A stretch of 64,000 bases of DNA from Enterovibrio paralichthyis (GTDB lineage Bacteria > Pseudomonadota > Gammaproteobacteria > Enterobacterales > Vibrionaceae), in contig NZ_JAHUTS010000009.1 in assembly GCF_019209835.1 (NCBI RefSeq), positions 62,001 through 126,000 on the forward strand. Reading direction: 5' to 3'. A program made the translations under genes and the position numbers. The stretch's first letter is position 1; each line of letters starts with the position of its first letter. Shown in pieces: positions 26,917-35,141 of this stretch. The notes below the pieces were generated by a model, which worked only from the letters and a program-made list of their open reading frames with translations, did not search any database and was not told where the DNA came from.

Positions 26917-26945
26917 AAAGAGCAGGAAAATCCTGCTCTTTCTTT
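26917..26945 (+). terminator. Terminator after the chemoreceptor gene
   Basis: An 11-bp stem (26917-26927 with 26931-26941) with an AAA loop is followed by T-rich sequence (TTTCTTTTT). The trmL gene ends just beyond it on the other strand. Confidence 0.82.
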
Positions 26946-27410
26946 TTATATCCCGCCTTCAAATCCCATCTGACGCCAGGCTTCATAGCAAATCACGGCT
27001 ACCGAGTTGGCAATGTTCAGGCTGCGGCTGGCCGGCATCATAGGTACGCGGATGCGGTGATCCGGTGCAAAGGCATCACGCACAGAATCCGGCAGACCAC
27101 AGCTTTCTGAACCGAACAGGAATACGTCATCGGCCTGATAGCTCACATCCGAGTGCGGGCGGCTGCCTTTGGTGGTGCAGGCAAAAATGCGGCGGTTGCC
27201 CATGGCTTCCAGAAACGTCGCGTAGTCCGGATAGCGGGTCACATTGGCAAGATCGTGATAATCCAGCCCGGCGCGGCGCAGTTTCTTCTCTTCAAAATCA
27301 AAACCGAGTGGTTCAATCAGGTGCAACTGGCAGCCGGTGTTGGCCGCAAGACGGATAATGTTGCCGGTGTTCGGCGCGATCTGGGGTTCGTGCAGTGCAA
27401 TGTGAAACAT
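26946..27410 (-). CDS. trmL: tRNA (cytidine/uridine-34-2'-O)-methyltransferase
   Basis: This 154-residue SPOUT methyltransferase starts MFHIALHEPQIAPNTGNIIRL. It carries the knot-forming segments FGSESCGLP (near residue 100) and RSLNIANSVAVICYE (near the C-terminus), which bind S-adenosylmethionine. TrmL methylates the ribose of the wobble base 34 in two tRNA-Leu isoacceptors. The open frame extends far upstream, but the extension is low-complexity and crosses the tpiA terminator; the start at 27410 matches the E. coli protein (157 residues). The ribosome-binding site is weak. Confidence 0.92.
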   Translation of the reverse strand: MFHIALHEPQIAPNTGNIIRLAANTGCQLHLIEPLGFDFEEKKLRRAGLDYHDLANVTRYPDYATFLEAMGNRRIFACTTKGSRPHSDVSYQADDVFLFGSESCGLPDSVRDAFAPDHRIRVPMMPASRSLNIANSVAVICYEAWRQMGFEGGI

Positions 27411-27479
27411 GGTGCGAATTCGCCGTTGCTGGAAAAAGCGCAGTATAGCGAGCGGTGGGACAGGGATAAAGAAACAAAA

Positions 27480-27503
27480 AAGGAGAAGCCTAGGCTTCTC
27501 CTT
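27480..27503 (-). terminator. Terminator after tpiA
   Basis: This is a perfect 24-bp palindrome (27480-27503, centre CTAG) followed on the minus strand by T6GTTTC. It stands 22 nt past the tpiA stop codon. Confidence 0.83.
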
Positions 27504-27525
27504 CTCAGTGTCAGCGAGCGTTAAA

Positions 27526-28296
27526 TTACGCTTTTGCTGCCGCTGCTGCTTTCGCGATGGCTGCGAAGCTAACTGCGTCCAGCGCTGCGCCACCAACCAG
27601 TGCACCGTCGATGTCTGGCTGTGCGAAGTATGCTTCTGCGTTTTCTGGCTTAACAGAACCGCCGTATTGAATAACAACGTTCTTCGCCACTTCTTCGCTT
27701 TTCGCTGCGATGTGTGCGCGGATTTCTGCATGGATGCGTTGTGCATCTTCTGCAGTTGCTGCTTTACCGGTACCGATTGCCCAGATTGGTTCGTACGCGA
27801 TAACTGCGCCGTTCAGTGCTTCAACGCCTTGGGTGTTGATCACTGCGTCGATTTGACGTGCACATACTGCAACGGTTTCGCCCGCTTCGTTTTGCGCTTC
27901 AGATTCACCGATGCACAGAACTGGTACCAGGCCGTGCTCTTTCAGGAATGCAAATTTCTTCGCAACGAACTCATCTGACTCTTCGTGGTACTGACGACGC
28001 TCAGAGTGACCGATGATGATGTGGGTCGCACCGAAGTCTTTCAGCATTTCTGGAGAAATGTCACCGGTGAACGCGCCGCTTGCGTTAACGTCTACGTTTT
28101 GAGAGCCCAGCAGGATTTTGCTTTCCGCTTTGCCCAGCAGTTGCTCTGCCAGATCCAGGTACATCACTGGTGGTGCGATAGCAACGTCAACACCTTCAAC
28201 GCCAGCAAGTTGTGCGTCCAGACCTTTGATCAGATCTGCTACCATGGCTTTACTGCCGTTCAGTTTCCAGTTACCCATTACCAATGGACGGCGCAT
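27526..28296 (-). CDS. tpiA: Triosephosphate isomerase
   Basis: This is a 256-residue TIM-barrel enzyme. The catalytic residues are visible: Asn9 and Lys11 in GNWKLNGS, His97 in GHSERR, and Glu in AYEPIWAIGTG (near 169). It interconverts dihydroxyacetone phosphate and glyceraldehyde 3-phosphate. I chose the ATG at 28296 (MRRPLVMGNWK), since a GGAGG stands 7 nt before it; the frame extends seven codons further upstream without a better site. The gene stands alone with its own terminator. Confidence 0.96.
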   Translation of the reverse strand: MRRPLVMGNWKLNGSKAMVADLIKGLDAQLAGVEGVDVAIAPPVMYLDLAEQLLGKAESKILLGSQNVDVNASGAFTGDISPEMLKDFGATHIIIGHSERRQYHEESDEFVAKKFAFLKEHGLVPVLCIGESEAQNEAGETVAVCARQIDAVINTQGVEALNGAVIAYEPIWAIGTGKAATAEDAQRIHAEIRAHIAAKSEEVAKNVVIQYGGSVKPENAEAYFAQPDIDGALVGGAALDAVSFAAIAKAAAAAKA

Positions 28297-28575
28297 AGGA
28301 ATTCCTCCGTAATCCAATTATCGAAATTCAGTTTCGGCAACGATAACAGCGCGGCTGTCAGCGTTCCCTGTTCAAAATCATAAATGCCATCGTTTGTACT
28401 CGTTTTACGGTCAAATGTGAACCTTTGAGTAACAAAATTTCGTTATAAATTTTCGCTTCGGTACCTGACGCGAAACGTCGATGGGGTGTGATCGGGTGAG
28501 AATATTCACTGTCTCAGTAACCATCGTCTGAAATGCTGGGGTAAAGTGGCTCATTATCGTAACAAGGAGTCAGTT

Positions 28576-28923
28576 ATGCCCCATATTGTGATGGAATACA
28601 GCGACCCGGTCACCGAGCGGGTGAACGTGGGTCAGCTATTGGAGGATTTACACCAGACAGCAGTCGGTAGTGGTATTTTTGATGCCTCGGACGTGAAATC
28701 CCGCGCCTATGCCTGCCATGACTGGCTGGTGGGAGAGCGGGAAGATGAGGTCAATTTTATCCATGTCACCCTGTGGCTGTTGGATGGCCGTGACGAAAGC
28801 CAGAAACACAACCTGAGCCATGCGTTGCTTGATGTTTTGCAACAGCATGCCCCGGAGCTGGCGAGCCTGAGTGTGGATGTCCGAGACATGGACAGGCGCT
28901 GGTACGCCAAGGTAAAACGCTAG
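28576..28923 (+). CDS. 5-carboxymethyl-2-hydroxymuconate isomerase family protein
   Basis: This 115-residue protein belongs to the CHMI family of tautomerases (MPHIVMEYSD start). After removal of Met, Pro1 would be the catalytic base. In homoprotocatechuate degradation the enzyme isomerises 5-carboxymethyl-2-hydroxymuconate, but no other gene of that pathway is nearby, so the real substrate is unknown. An AAGGAG Shine-Dalgarno selects the ATG at 28576 over upstream codons in the same frame. The gene is convergent with the DUF3135 gene; a GC-rich hairpin without a T-run lies between them at 28962-28979. Confidence 0.87.
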   Translation: MPHIVMEYSDPVTERVNVGQLLEDLHQTAVGSGIFDASDVKSRAYACHDWLVGEREDEVNFIHVTLWLLDGRDESQKHNLSHALLDVLQQHAPELASLSVDVRDMDRRWYAKVKR

Positions 28924-28992
28924 TCGCGGCTAACCGCTGTTGGCGTGGAAGAAAGAGGGCGGCGGTGGTAAACCACCGCTCAAAAGTGTGGG

Positions 28993-29328
28993 TTAGCCTT
29001 CCACGGCCATATTTTGGGTTTCGCGGGGACGGAATGCCGTCACGGTCGCGGTGCGCTCTGTCAACGCCGCCGGGTTGTTCAGGGCAGTCGAGAAACGGTC
29101 AAACTGACGCATCAACTCTTTCATCAGCAGCGCATTAACGTGGTTAGGATTCTTCCCCGTGGCAATGACGCGGTTGATGTGAGTCATCTGAGCGCGCAGT
29201 TTCGGCTGCATCTGCTCACTGGCACTTTCAATCACTTCTTCGCTCAGCTTGATACGCAGTGCTTCCAAGGCCTGTGGATCCTTTTCCGCCAACGCTTTTA
29301 ATTCGTCAAATGAAGGCAACGTTTTCAT
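28993..29328 (-). CDS. DUF3135 family protein
   Basis: This small soluble protein (111 residues) begins MKTLPSFDELKALAEKDPQALEALR, the typical DUF3135 start, and is helical and charged throughout. No function is known for the family, which I associate mainly with Vibrio and related marine bacteria. The start at 29328 has a GGAG Shine-Dalgarno 8 nt upstream; the frame continues upstream to 29397 without one. The C-terminal half mentions no motif I recognise. Confidence 0.8.
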   Translation of the reverse strand: MKTLPSFDELKALAEKDPQALEALRIKLSEEVIESASEQMQPKLRAQMTHINRVIATGKNPNHVNALLMKELMRQFDRFSTALNNPAALTERTATVTAFRPRETQNMAVEG

Positions 29329-29562
29329 GGCAAATACTCCTGTGGTTGCGCATGGATTGCCTTTGACTATACGGTGGAAAAATGAGCACACAATCACGCT
29401 TTTGACTCATAAATGAGACGATAACTGTTGACTGGCAGGGTGTGTTTTTTCTTTGATACAGATAATTATCTGATTGAAACCAAAAAACATGGCGTACGGT
29501 TAATTGCGGTCTCAATATTAAGAAAAATGAAAATAGGGATTCACATTTCGCTGGAATGAAAA

Positions 29563-29585
29563 AAACGGAGCGAGGTGCTCCGTTT
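29563..29585 (-). terminator. Terminator after fpr
   Basis: A 9-bp stem (29563-29571 with 29577-29585) is followed on the minus strand by a run of T (seven T including the stem end). It stands 21 nt past the fpr stop codon. The rest of 29329-29562 holds no gene I can support. Confidence 0.82.
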
Positions 29586-29606
29586 CAGGATTTGTAGACG
29601 CCCGGC

Positions 29607-30350
29607 TTACCAATACTGCTCGGTGGTAATGTGCCCCGGTTTCTTGCGCAGGTTTTTCTCAAGCCCTTTCTCCAGCAACAGCGCCCGCACGTCTTTCACC
29701 ATCTGTGGGTTGCCACACAGCATGACCTGACTTTTTTCCGGCGTCAGTTTCAGCCCCACCGCACGCTCCAGCAAACCATCTTCCAGTGCATGGGTGATGC
29801 GGCCAGACAATGCGCCAATGGTCGGCTCCCGGCTGACAAAGGGCTGGACGATGATTTGGTCGCTGCGTTTTTGCTGCAGTTCATTGATTTCTGCCTGATA
29901 GCTGAGATCGGCGGAAAAGCGCACCGCGTGCACCAGCACGACTTTGCGGAAACGCTGCCAAACGGCTTCTTCACGCAGTATAGACAGGTAAGGGCCAATA
30001 GCAGTGCCGGTGGAAAGCAGCCAAAGGTGCTCGCTTTGTGGCACTTCGTCCAAGGTAAAAAAGCCGCTGGATTCTTTGGTGATCAGGACTGAATCGCCAC
30101 CTTCCAACGCATGGAGCCGGGGGGACAACAACCCGTCCTGAACCCGGGTGGCATAAATTTCGAGGTGCTTGGCACCGGGAGGATTCACGAAAGAGTAGGC
30201 GCGCTGGATGATTTTGCCGTCAATCTCCACTCCGAGTTTAGTGAACTGGCCAGCGGTAAAGGGATCAACATCAGCGTGGAGAATGAGGCTGAACAAATCT
30301 TTGTTCCAGCGACGATTTTCAATGACTTCCGCTTTGATCCAGTTGGCCAT
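29607..30350 (-). CDS. fpr: Ferredoxin/flavodoxin-NADP+ reductase
   Basis: This 247-residue flavoenzyme has the FAD-binding RAYSFVNPPG motif (near residue 50) and the NADP-binding STGTAIGPYLSILR (near 113). Its C-terminal Trp (EQYW) is the aromatic that stacks on FAD in bacterial Fpr. It moves electrons between NADPH and ferredoxin or flavodoxin, supporting Fe-S enzymes and oxidative-stress defence. It follows the cysteine-rich regulator gene by 32 nt on the same strand, so the two probably form an operon. E. coli fpr is SoxRS-controlled; here a different regulator is linked. Confidence 0.94.
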   Translation of the reverse strand: MANWIKAEVIENRRWNKDLFSLILHADVDPFTAGQFTKLGVEIDGKIIQRAYSFVNPPGAKHLEIYATRVQDGLLSPRLHALEGGDSVLITKESSGFFTLDEVPQSEHLWLLSTGTAIGPYLSILREEAVWQRFRKVVLVHAVRFSADLSYQAEINELQQKRSDQIIVQPFVSREPTIGALSGRITHALEDGLLERAVGLKLTPEKSQVMLCGNPQMVKDVRALLLEKGLEKNLRKKPGHITTEQYW

Positions 30351-30382
30351 ATGTCCTCCTCAGAACAGTGGTGAATTACCTG

Positions 30383-31003
30383 CTACTCTCTCGCACGTAC
30401 TTTGTAGGTACAGCGGCGCTGCCCTTGAATAATGTGTTCTTCACGTGTGACCGAATATTCATTACCCAGTACCGTGGTGAATATCTGCTTTTCAGAATTG
30501 CACAGTGATGGACAGCGCTTGGCGGCCTGACAAATCGGACAGTGGTTTTCAATCAGCAGGAAGCCATCATCGGTTTCCTGCAACTCCGCCATGTAGCCTT
30601 CTTTCTCTCTAAGATACGCCAAGGTTTCAAGTTTGGCCTTTAAATTATGGCAATCTTTGAGCATGTCGCGGTAATGCTGCAAGGTTTTTTCCTGGCGTTG
30701 CTGGATGACTTTTTCCAGCCCTTCGTCGCCAAACAGGGTTTGCACTGAATCAATCACTGACACGGCCAAATCGCCATGGCTGTCGGCAAAACGGCGGTGT
30801 CCTTCGGCAGTCAGTGACCAGTGACGGGTCGGACGGCCGACTTTGACGCGAATATCACTGAAGTCCACCAGTCCATCATCTTCCATGGCCTGCAAGTGTT
30901 GGCGGATCCCCATGGTCGTCATGCCCATTTCATCAGCCAACTGGCGAGCGGATACCGCACCTTCTCGCTTAATTCTTTGCAGGATTTTATCGACGGTTTT
31001 CAT
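30383..31003 (-). CDS. SufR-like winged-helix regulator with a C-terminal cysteine cluster
   Basis: This 206-residue protein has a winged helix at residues 1-70 (SARQLADEMGMTTMGIRQHLQAM is the helix-turn-helix, then the VGRPTRHWSLT wing) and a helical middle. The C-terminal cluster Cys155, Cys158, Cys164, Cys168 and Cys198 is like COG2345 regulators such as cyanobacterial SufR, which ligate an Fe-S cluster. It is encoded just upstream of fpr on the same strand and is divergent from the EmrAB-like genes. I infer a redox- or iron-responsive regulator of fpr. An AT-rich inverted repeat at 31090-31117 lies in front of it. Confidence 0.82.
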   Translation of the reverse strand: MKTVDKILQRIKREGAVSARQLADEMGMTTMGIRQHLQAMEDDGLVDFSDIRVKVGRPTRHWSLTAEGHRRFADSHGDLAVSVIDSVQTLFGDEGLEKVIQQRQEKTLQHYRDMLKDCHNLKAKLETLAYLREKEGYMAELQETDDGFLLIENHCPICQAAKRCPSLCNSEKQIFTTVLGNEYSVTREEHIIQGQRRCTYKVRARE

Positions 31004-31353
31004 CGCGCTGTTGTCACTCCCTCTCTTTGGCTACCCGCCGTAATTGATTAAAACCGGCGTGTTTTCACTTCATTATGAGGGCGGGGTGGTAAATAAAGCA
31101 ATGTCTTTACTTATTTATTTCGGTGTAAATATTCCGCTCATGCGGTGAAAATTACGCCGGATTCCATGCGTCACGCTGCATGTTGCTGTCATTAAAGTGA
31201 GAAGTAATGTTGCAACTTTAAAACTGGGTGATAAATGCAATCAGATCGCATAATGCGTTCCCCCTGATAAATATTCCCTGACTAGACTCTTTTCAGATCA
31301 CACAGACAACGGGTCTGTCATAAGGAAAATCGCCGCACCCGCCGGGAGGATGC
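31004..31353. promoter_or_regulatory. Divergent region between the SufR-like gene and the EmrA-like gene, with an inverted repeat
   Basis: This 350-bp region carries the promoters of two divergent units. It holds an AT-rich inverted repeat, TAAATAA (31090-31096) and TTATTTA (31111-31117), with AAAG and CTTT inside it, which is a candidate operator of the neighbouring regulator. A GGGAGG Shine-Dalgarno precedes the ATG at 31354. I find no gene or RNA in it. Confidence 0.4.
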
Positions 31354-32379
31354 ATGTCGAATAAAAAACCATTCCCTTTTCGCAATGTTGCCATTTTTGC
31401 TGCCGTATTGGCGGTGTTGGTGATTGCGGCTTTCTTCTACGTCCGTCACCAGGATCAATACCCAAGTACCGATGACGCTTATGTTCACGGCAATATTCTT
31501 TATGTCGCGCCACAGATCAGCGGCCAACTGACAGAAGTCAACGTGGTGGATTTCCAGCACGTGGATAAGGGCACTGTGATTGCCCGGATTAATGCGGCGC
31601 CGTATGAGGCGAGAATGCAGCAGGCAAAAGCAGCCTATGAAAACGCTTTGGCGGAAAACAAAGCCACGGGCGATGCGATTGTTGAAGCCAGCGCGCAAAT
31701 CCAGTCTGCCTCGGCACAGCTTCTGGATACGCAGGAAAAATACACCCGTAACATGGCGCTGGTGGCGAAAGGTCTATTGCCGGCACAAACCGGTACGGAT
31801 TTAAAAGCCGAGCTCGCTTCGGCACAGAACAATGTGAATGCCGCGCGGGCGCGCATGGCGCAATTGATCAGCCAGCAAGGCGCCATCGGCAGCCAGGCAC
31901 CGGCCGTGAAACAGGCTGCCGCTGCGTTGTCTGAAGCCGCTATTAACCTTTCTTATACCAACATTGTGGCACCGACGTCTGGCACCCTCGGGGATGTGAA
32001 TGTGCGCCCCGGCAGTGTGGTTTCTCCCGGCCTTTCCATGATGCCGCTGATTGAGGACAACTCTTTCTGGGTTGAGGCGAATTACAAGGAAGATGCGCTT
32101 GGCTATATCACGCCCGAAATGACGGCCAACATTGTTCTGGATATGTATCCGGACACGACCTACTCCGGCGTGGTGCAGGCGATCTCCCCGGCCAGTGGTT
32201 CGTCGTTTTCCCTGCTGCCGCCGGAAAATGCCACCGGTAACTGGGTGAAAGTGCCGCAGCGCTTCCCGGTCAGACTGAAAATCAATCCAGCGGACGCTGC
32301 CCACCCTTTGCGTGTGGGTGCTAGTGCGACAGTGACTATCGATACCCTGAGCAAGGTTAAAGCCGATGACAGCCAGTAA
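31354..32379 (+). CDS. EmrA/HlyD-type membrane fusion protein
   Basis: This 341-residue periplasmic adaptor has one N-terminal membrane helix (about residues 8-28). The DDAYVHGNI segment near residue 44 begins the lipoyl/barrel-sandwich domain, followed by a helical hairpin (about 90-190) and a C-terminal beta-barrel. It pairs with the MFS transporter whose gene overlaps by 14 nt. EmrA-like proteins link the inner-membrane pump to TolC for export of hydrophobic toxins. E. coli emrAB is elsewhere, so this pair is an insertion in a conserved block. The substrate is unknown. Confidence 0.9.
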   Translation: MSNKKPFPFRNVAIFAAVLAVLVIAAFFYVRHQDQYPSTDDAYVHGNILYVAPQISGQLTEVNVVDFQHVDKGTVIARINAAPYEARMQQAKAAYENALAENKATGDAIVEASAQIQSASAQLLDTQEKYTRNMALVAKGLLPAQTGTDLKAELASAQNNVNAARARMAQLISQQGAIGSQAPAVKQAAAALSEAAINLSYTNIVAPTSGTLGDVNVRPGSVVSPGLSMMPLIEDNSFWVEANYKEDALGYITPEMTANIVLDMYPDTTYSGVVQAISPASGSSFSLLPPENATGNWVKVPQRFPVRLKINPADAAHPLRVGASATVTIDTLSKVKADDSQ

Positions 32380-33913
32380 GGCCGCCGATGCACCACTGGC
32401 GATGGAGCCCGGCTCTGCGCGCCTGATGGTCACGCTGGCGGTGATGCTCTCCGCCATCATGGTGCTGCTGGATATGACCATCGCCAATGTCTCTTTGCCG
32501 CACATGATGGGGGCACTGGGCGTCACCTCCGAGCAAGTGACCTGGGTGCTGACCTCGTATTCCATGGCCGAAGCGATTTGTATTCCGCTGGCGAGTTATC
32601 TCAGCCTGAAATTCGGTGTGCGACGCTTGCTGCTGGTGTCAGTCGCGGGCTTTATTACCACTTCTGCACTGTGTGGTCAGGCCGATACGCTGACCGAAAT
32701 GGTGACCTTCCGCATCATGCAGGGGGCGTTCGGTGCTTCGGTGATCCCGCTTTCCCAGTCGATCATGGTACAGATATACCCGAAGGAAGAGCGCGGTAAA
32801 GCCATGGCGCTCTTCTCTGTCGGGGTGCTGCTTGGCCCCATTCTTGGCCCGACCGTGGGTGGCCTTATTACCGAGAACATGGACTGGCGCTGGATATTCT
32901 ATGTGAACGTCCCAGTGGGATTTTTGTGTCTGGCCCTGCTGTACTTTTTTGTCCACCTCGATGGTAAAGGCAAGGCGACCGTCGATTGGCCGCTGGTATT
33001 TGGCATGGCAATCGGGATTGGCCTGTTACAGATGGTGCTGGAGCGCGGGAACCAGGACGACTGGTTTGCTTCCAATACCATTTTGTTTGCGACGGTGATT
33101 TCCGCCATCGCCTGGGTCTTTTTCCTCACACGGTCGTTCCGTACCAAAGGCGATATTGCGCCGATGTGGCTGCTGAAAGACCGAAACCTCGCGCTGTCGT
33201 GCATTGTGATGACCGGCTTTTCTATGGGCATGTTCGGTATTGTCCAGCTGCAGCCGATGATGCTGGAGCAGTTGCTGAATTATCCGGTGGAAATCACGGG
33301 CTTTATGATGGCGCCGCGCGGGCTGACGTCGGCCATCGTGCTGCTATCGCTGTCGCGGATTATTGACCGGCTCGACCCGCGCATGTTGATTGTGGCGGGG
33401 CTGATCCTTAACGGCATCGGTAGCTTCCTGATGATGCGCTATTCGCTGGATATCGACATGTTCTGGGTGCTGATGCCGAGTATCGTGCAGGGCGCTGGTA
33501 TGGGGCTGGTGTTTGCACCCTTGAGCCAGCTGGCTTACGCCACACTGGCACCGAACCAGGCGGTGGGCGGGGCAGTGATTTTCAACCTGTGCCGTACACT
33601 GGGTGGTTCGTTCGGGATTTCCATCGTGAACACCTATTTCAGCCAAATCCAGCAAAAAGAGTGGAATGCACTGGGCGGTGGACTGACACCGGATAACCCA
33701 TTGGTTCAGCAGTACGCCGCCACACAGGGCACCAGCGTGACCAATCCGGACTTTATCGCCAACCTGACATCCATGCTTCAGCAGCAATCAACCCTGCTGG
33801 CCTTCGTCTACACCTTTGGTTTTATTATGGTGTCCTATTTCGTGCTCATTCCGTTACTGGCACTGTTCAAGCGGGTGAAAAAAGGTGAGCCTCCGGCGGC
33901 AGACAAAGCCTGA
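32366..33913 (+). CDS. EmrB-like MFS drug transporter (DHA2 family)
   Basis: This 515-residue protein has about 14 membrane helices, as in the DHA2 drug:H+ antiporters. Motif A-like KFGVRRLLLVS (near residue 80) and the motif C-like GVLLGPILGPTVGGLI (near 150) are clear. It begins within the end of the adaptor gene (14-nt overlap), which shows co-translation. Together they form a tripartite efflux system with an outer-membrane channel encoded elsewhere. A terminator follows and glpX is convergent. Confidence 0.92.
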   Translation: MTASKAADAPLAMEPGSARLMVTLAVMLSAIMVLLDMTIANVSLPHMMGALGVTSEQVTWVLTSYSMAEAICIPLASYLSLKFGVRRLLLVSVAGFITTSALCGQADTLTEMVTFRIMQGAFGASVIPLSQSIMVQIYPKEERGKAMALFSVGVLLGPILGPTVGGLITENMDWRWIFYVNVPVGFLCLALLYFFVHLDGKGKATVDWPLVFGMAIGIGLLQMVLERGNQDDWFASNTILFATVISAIAWVFFLTRSFRTKGDIAPMWLLKDRNLALSCIVMTGFSMGMFGIVQLQPMMLEQLLNYPVEITGFMMAPRGLTSAIVLLSLSRIIDRLDPRMLIVAGLILNGIGSFLMMRYSLDIDMFWVLMPSIVQGAGMGLVFAPLSQLAYATLAPNQAVGGAVIFNLCRTLGGSFGISIVNTYFSQIQQKEWNALGGGLTPDNPLVQQYAATQGTSVTNPDFIANLTSMLQQQSTLLAFVYTFGFIMVSYFVLIPLLALFKRVKKGEPPAADKA

Positions 33914-33933
33914 CACTGTTGGCTGGGCACAAA

Positions 33934-33960
33934 AAAGCACGCCATTGGGCGTGCTTTCTT
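33934..33960. terminator. Bidirectional terminator between the EmrB-like gene and glpX
   Basis: A 10-bp stem (33934-33943 with 33948-33957) around ATTG is flanked by A6 and TTTCTTT. It ends both convergent units. Confidence 0.83.
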
Positions 33961-33980
33961 TATTCGTTCATCCGGCAAAA

Positions 33981-34988
33981 TTACAGGATGATAGCCTTTA
34001 CCGCGTCATCTTTACGATCCAGGTAGTGGGTCGATTTGATACGGCGGATGGTGCGGCATTTACCACGGATCAACAGGGTTTCTGTGGTGGCGATGTTGCC
34101 CTTGCGGGTGATGCCTTCCAGCAGATCACCTTTGGTAATACCGGTGGCAGAGAAAATCACGTTGTCGCTGCTCGCCATGTCTTCCATGGTCAGGCGGACA
34201 TTGGTTTCAATGCCCATCTCTTTGCAGCGCTCGATTTCGATTTCACCCAGACGGCGGTTTTCTTCGCTGTCTTCTTTCACTTCGTGACGCGGGATTAGGC
34301 GGCCATTCATGTCACCACCCAGCGCGCGGATCACGGCCGCAGACACCACACCTTCCGGTGCGCCGCCGATACCGACCATCACGTCCACTTCGCTGTCTGG
34401 CATACAGGTCAGGATAGAGGCAGCTACGTCGCCGTCAGGAATCGCGAAAACTTTTACGCCCATTTCCTGCATTTCACGGATAGTGTCATCGTGGCGTGGC
34501 TTTGCCAGCGTGGTGACGACCAGTTCATCCAGCGATTTACCCAGTGCTTTGGCAATGTTGATCAGGTTGTCACGCAGTGGCAGTTCGATGTTGATAACGC
34601 CTTTGGCTTCCGGACCGACAACCAGTTTTTCCATGTACATGTCCGGTGCTTTCAGGAAAGTGCCTTTTTCACCTGCAGCCAGCACAGCCAGAGCATTTGA
34701 CTGGCCCATTGCGGTCATGCGGGTGCCTTCGATTGGATCAACCGCGATATCTACGGCATCACCACCCAGACCCACTTTCTCACCGATGTAGAGCATAGGG
34801 GCTTCATCGATTTCGCCTTCGCCGATAACAATTTCACCTTCAATGTCGGTCTTGTTCAGCAGAATACGCATTACTTCAACGGCGGCACCGTCTGCTGCAT
34901 TTTTGTCACCGCGGCCCAGCCACTTGTAACCCGCCAGTGCAGCGCCTTCCGTGACGCGTGAAAAAGCCATCGCCAAATCGCGTTTCAT
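33981..34988 (-). CDS. glpX: Fructose-1,6-bisphosphatase, class II (GlpX)
   Basis: This 335-residue metal-dependent phosphatase starts MKRDLAMAFSRVTEGAAL. It has the metal-binding acidic motifs GEGEIDEAPMLY (near 57) and VDPIEGT (near 84), and GIGGAPEGVVSA (near 185). It hydrolyses fructose 1,6-bisphosphate in gluconeogenesis and lets cells use glycerol. The start at 34988 has a GGAG site; the open frame upstream is not conserved. It follows glpK on the same strand (153 nt), like the E. coli glpFKX order, but no glpF is present. Confidence 0.95.
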   Translation of the reverse strand: MKRDLAMAFSRVTEGAALAGYKWLGRGDKNAADGAAVEVMRILLNKTDIEGEIVIGEGEIDEAPMLYIGEKVGLGGDAVDIAVDPIEGTRMTAMGQSNALAVLAAGEKGTFLKAPDMYMEKLVVGPEAKGVINIELPLRDNLINIAKALGKSLDELVVTTLAKPRHDDTIREMQEMGVKVFAIPDGDVAASILTCMPDSEVDVMVGIGGAPEGVVSAAVIRALGGDMNGRLIPRHEVKEDSEENRRLGEIEIERCKEMGIETNVRLTMEDMASSDNVIFSATGITKGDLLEGITRKGNIATTETLLIRGKCRTIRRIKSTHYLDRKDDAVKAIIL

Positions 34989-35141
34989 CCGATCTCCAGA
35001 GAATTTTTTTAGTGAAAATGGGGTGTTACACGCCACCACGGCGGGTAACTGAAAACTCGGCGCGGATTCTAACACAAGCAAAAAGGAAACGTTTGCGTTT
35101 TTGGGCGGGTAGCTGACGTCGGTCAGATACCCGCTGGTTTA

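Noticed and set aside
26946..27746. A 266-residue version of TrmL
   Set aside because: The extra 112 N-terminal residues cross the tpiA terminator and are low-complexity; the conserved start is at 27410.
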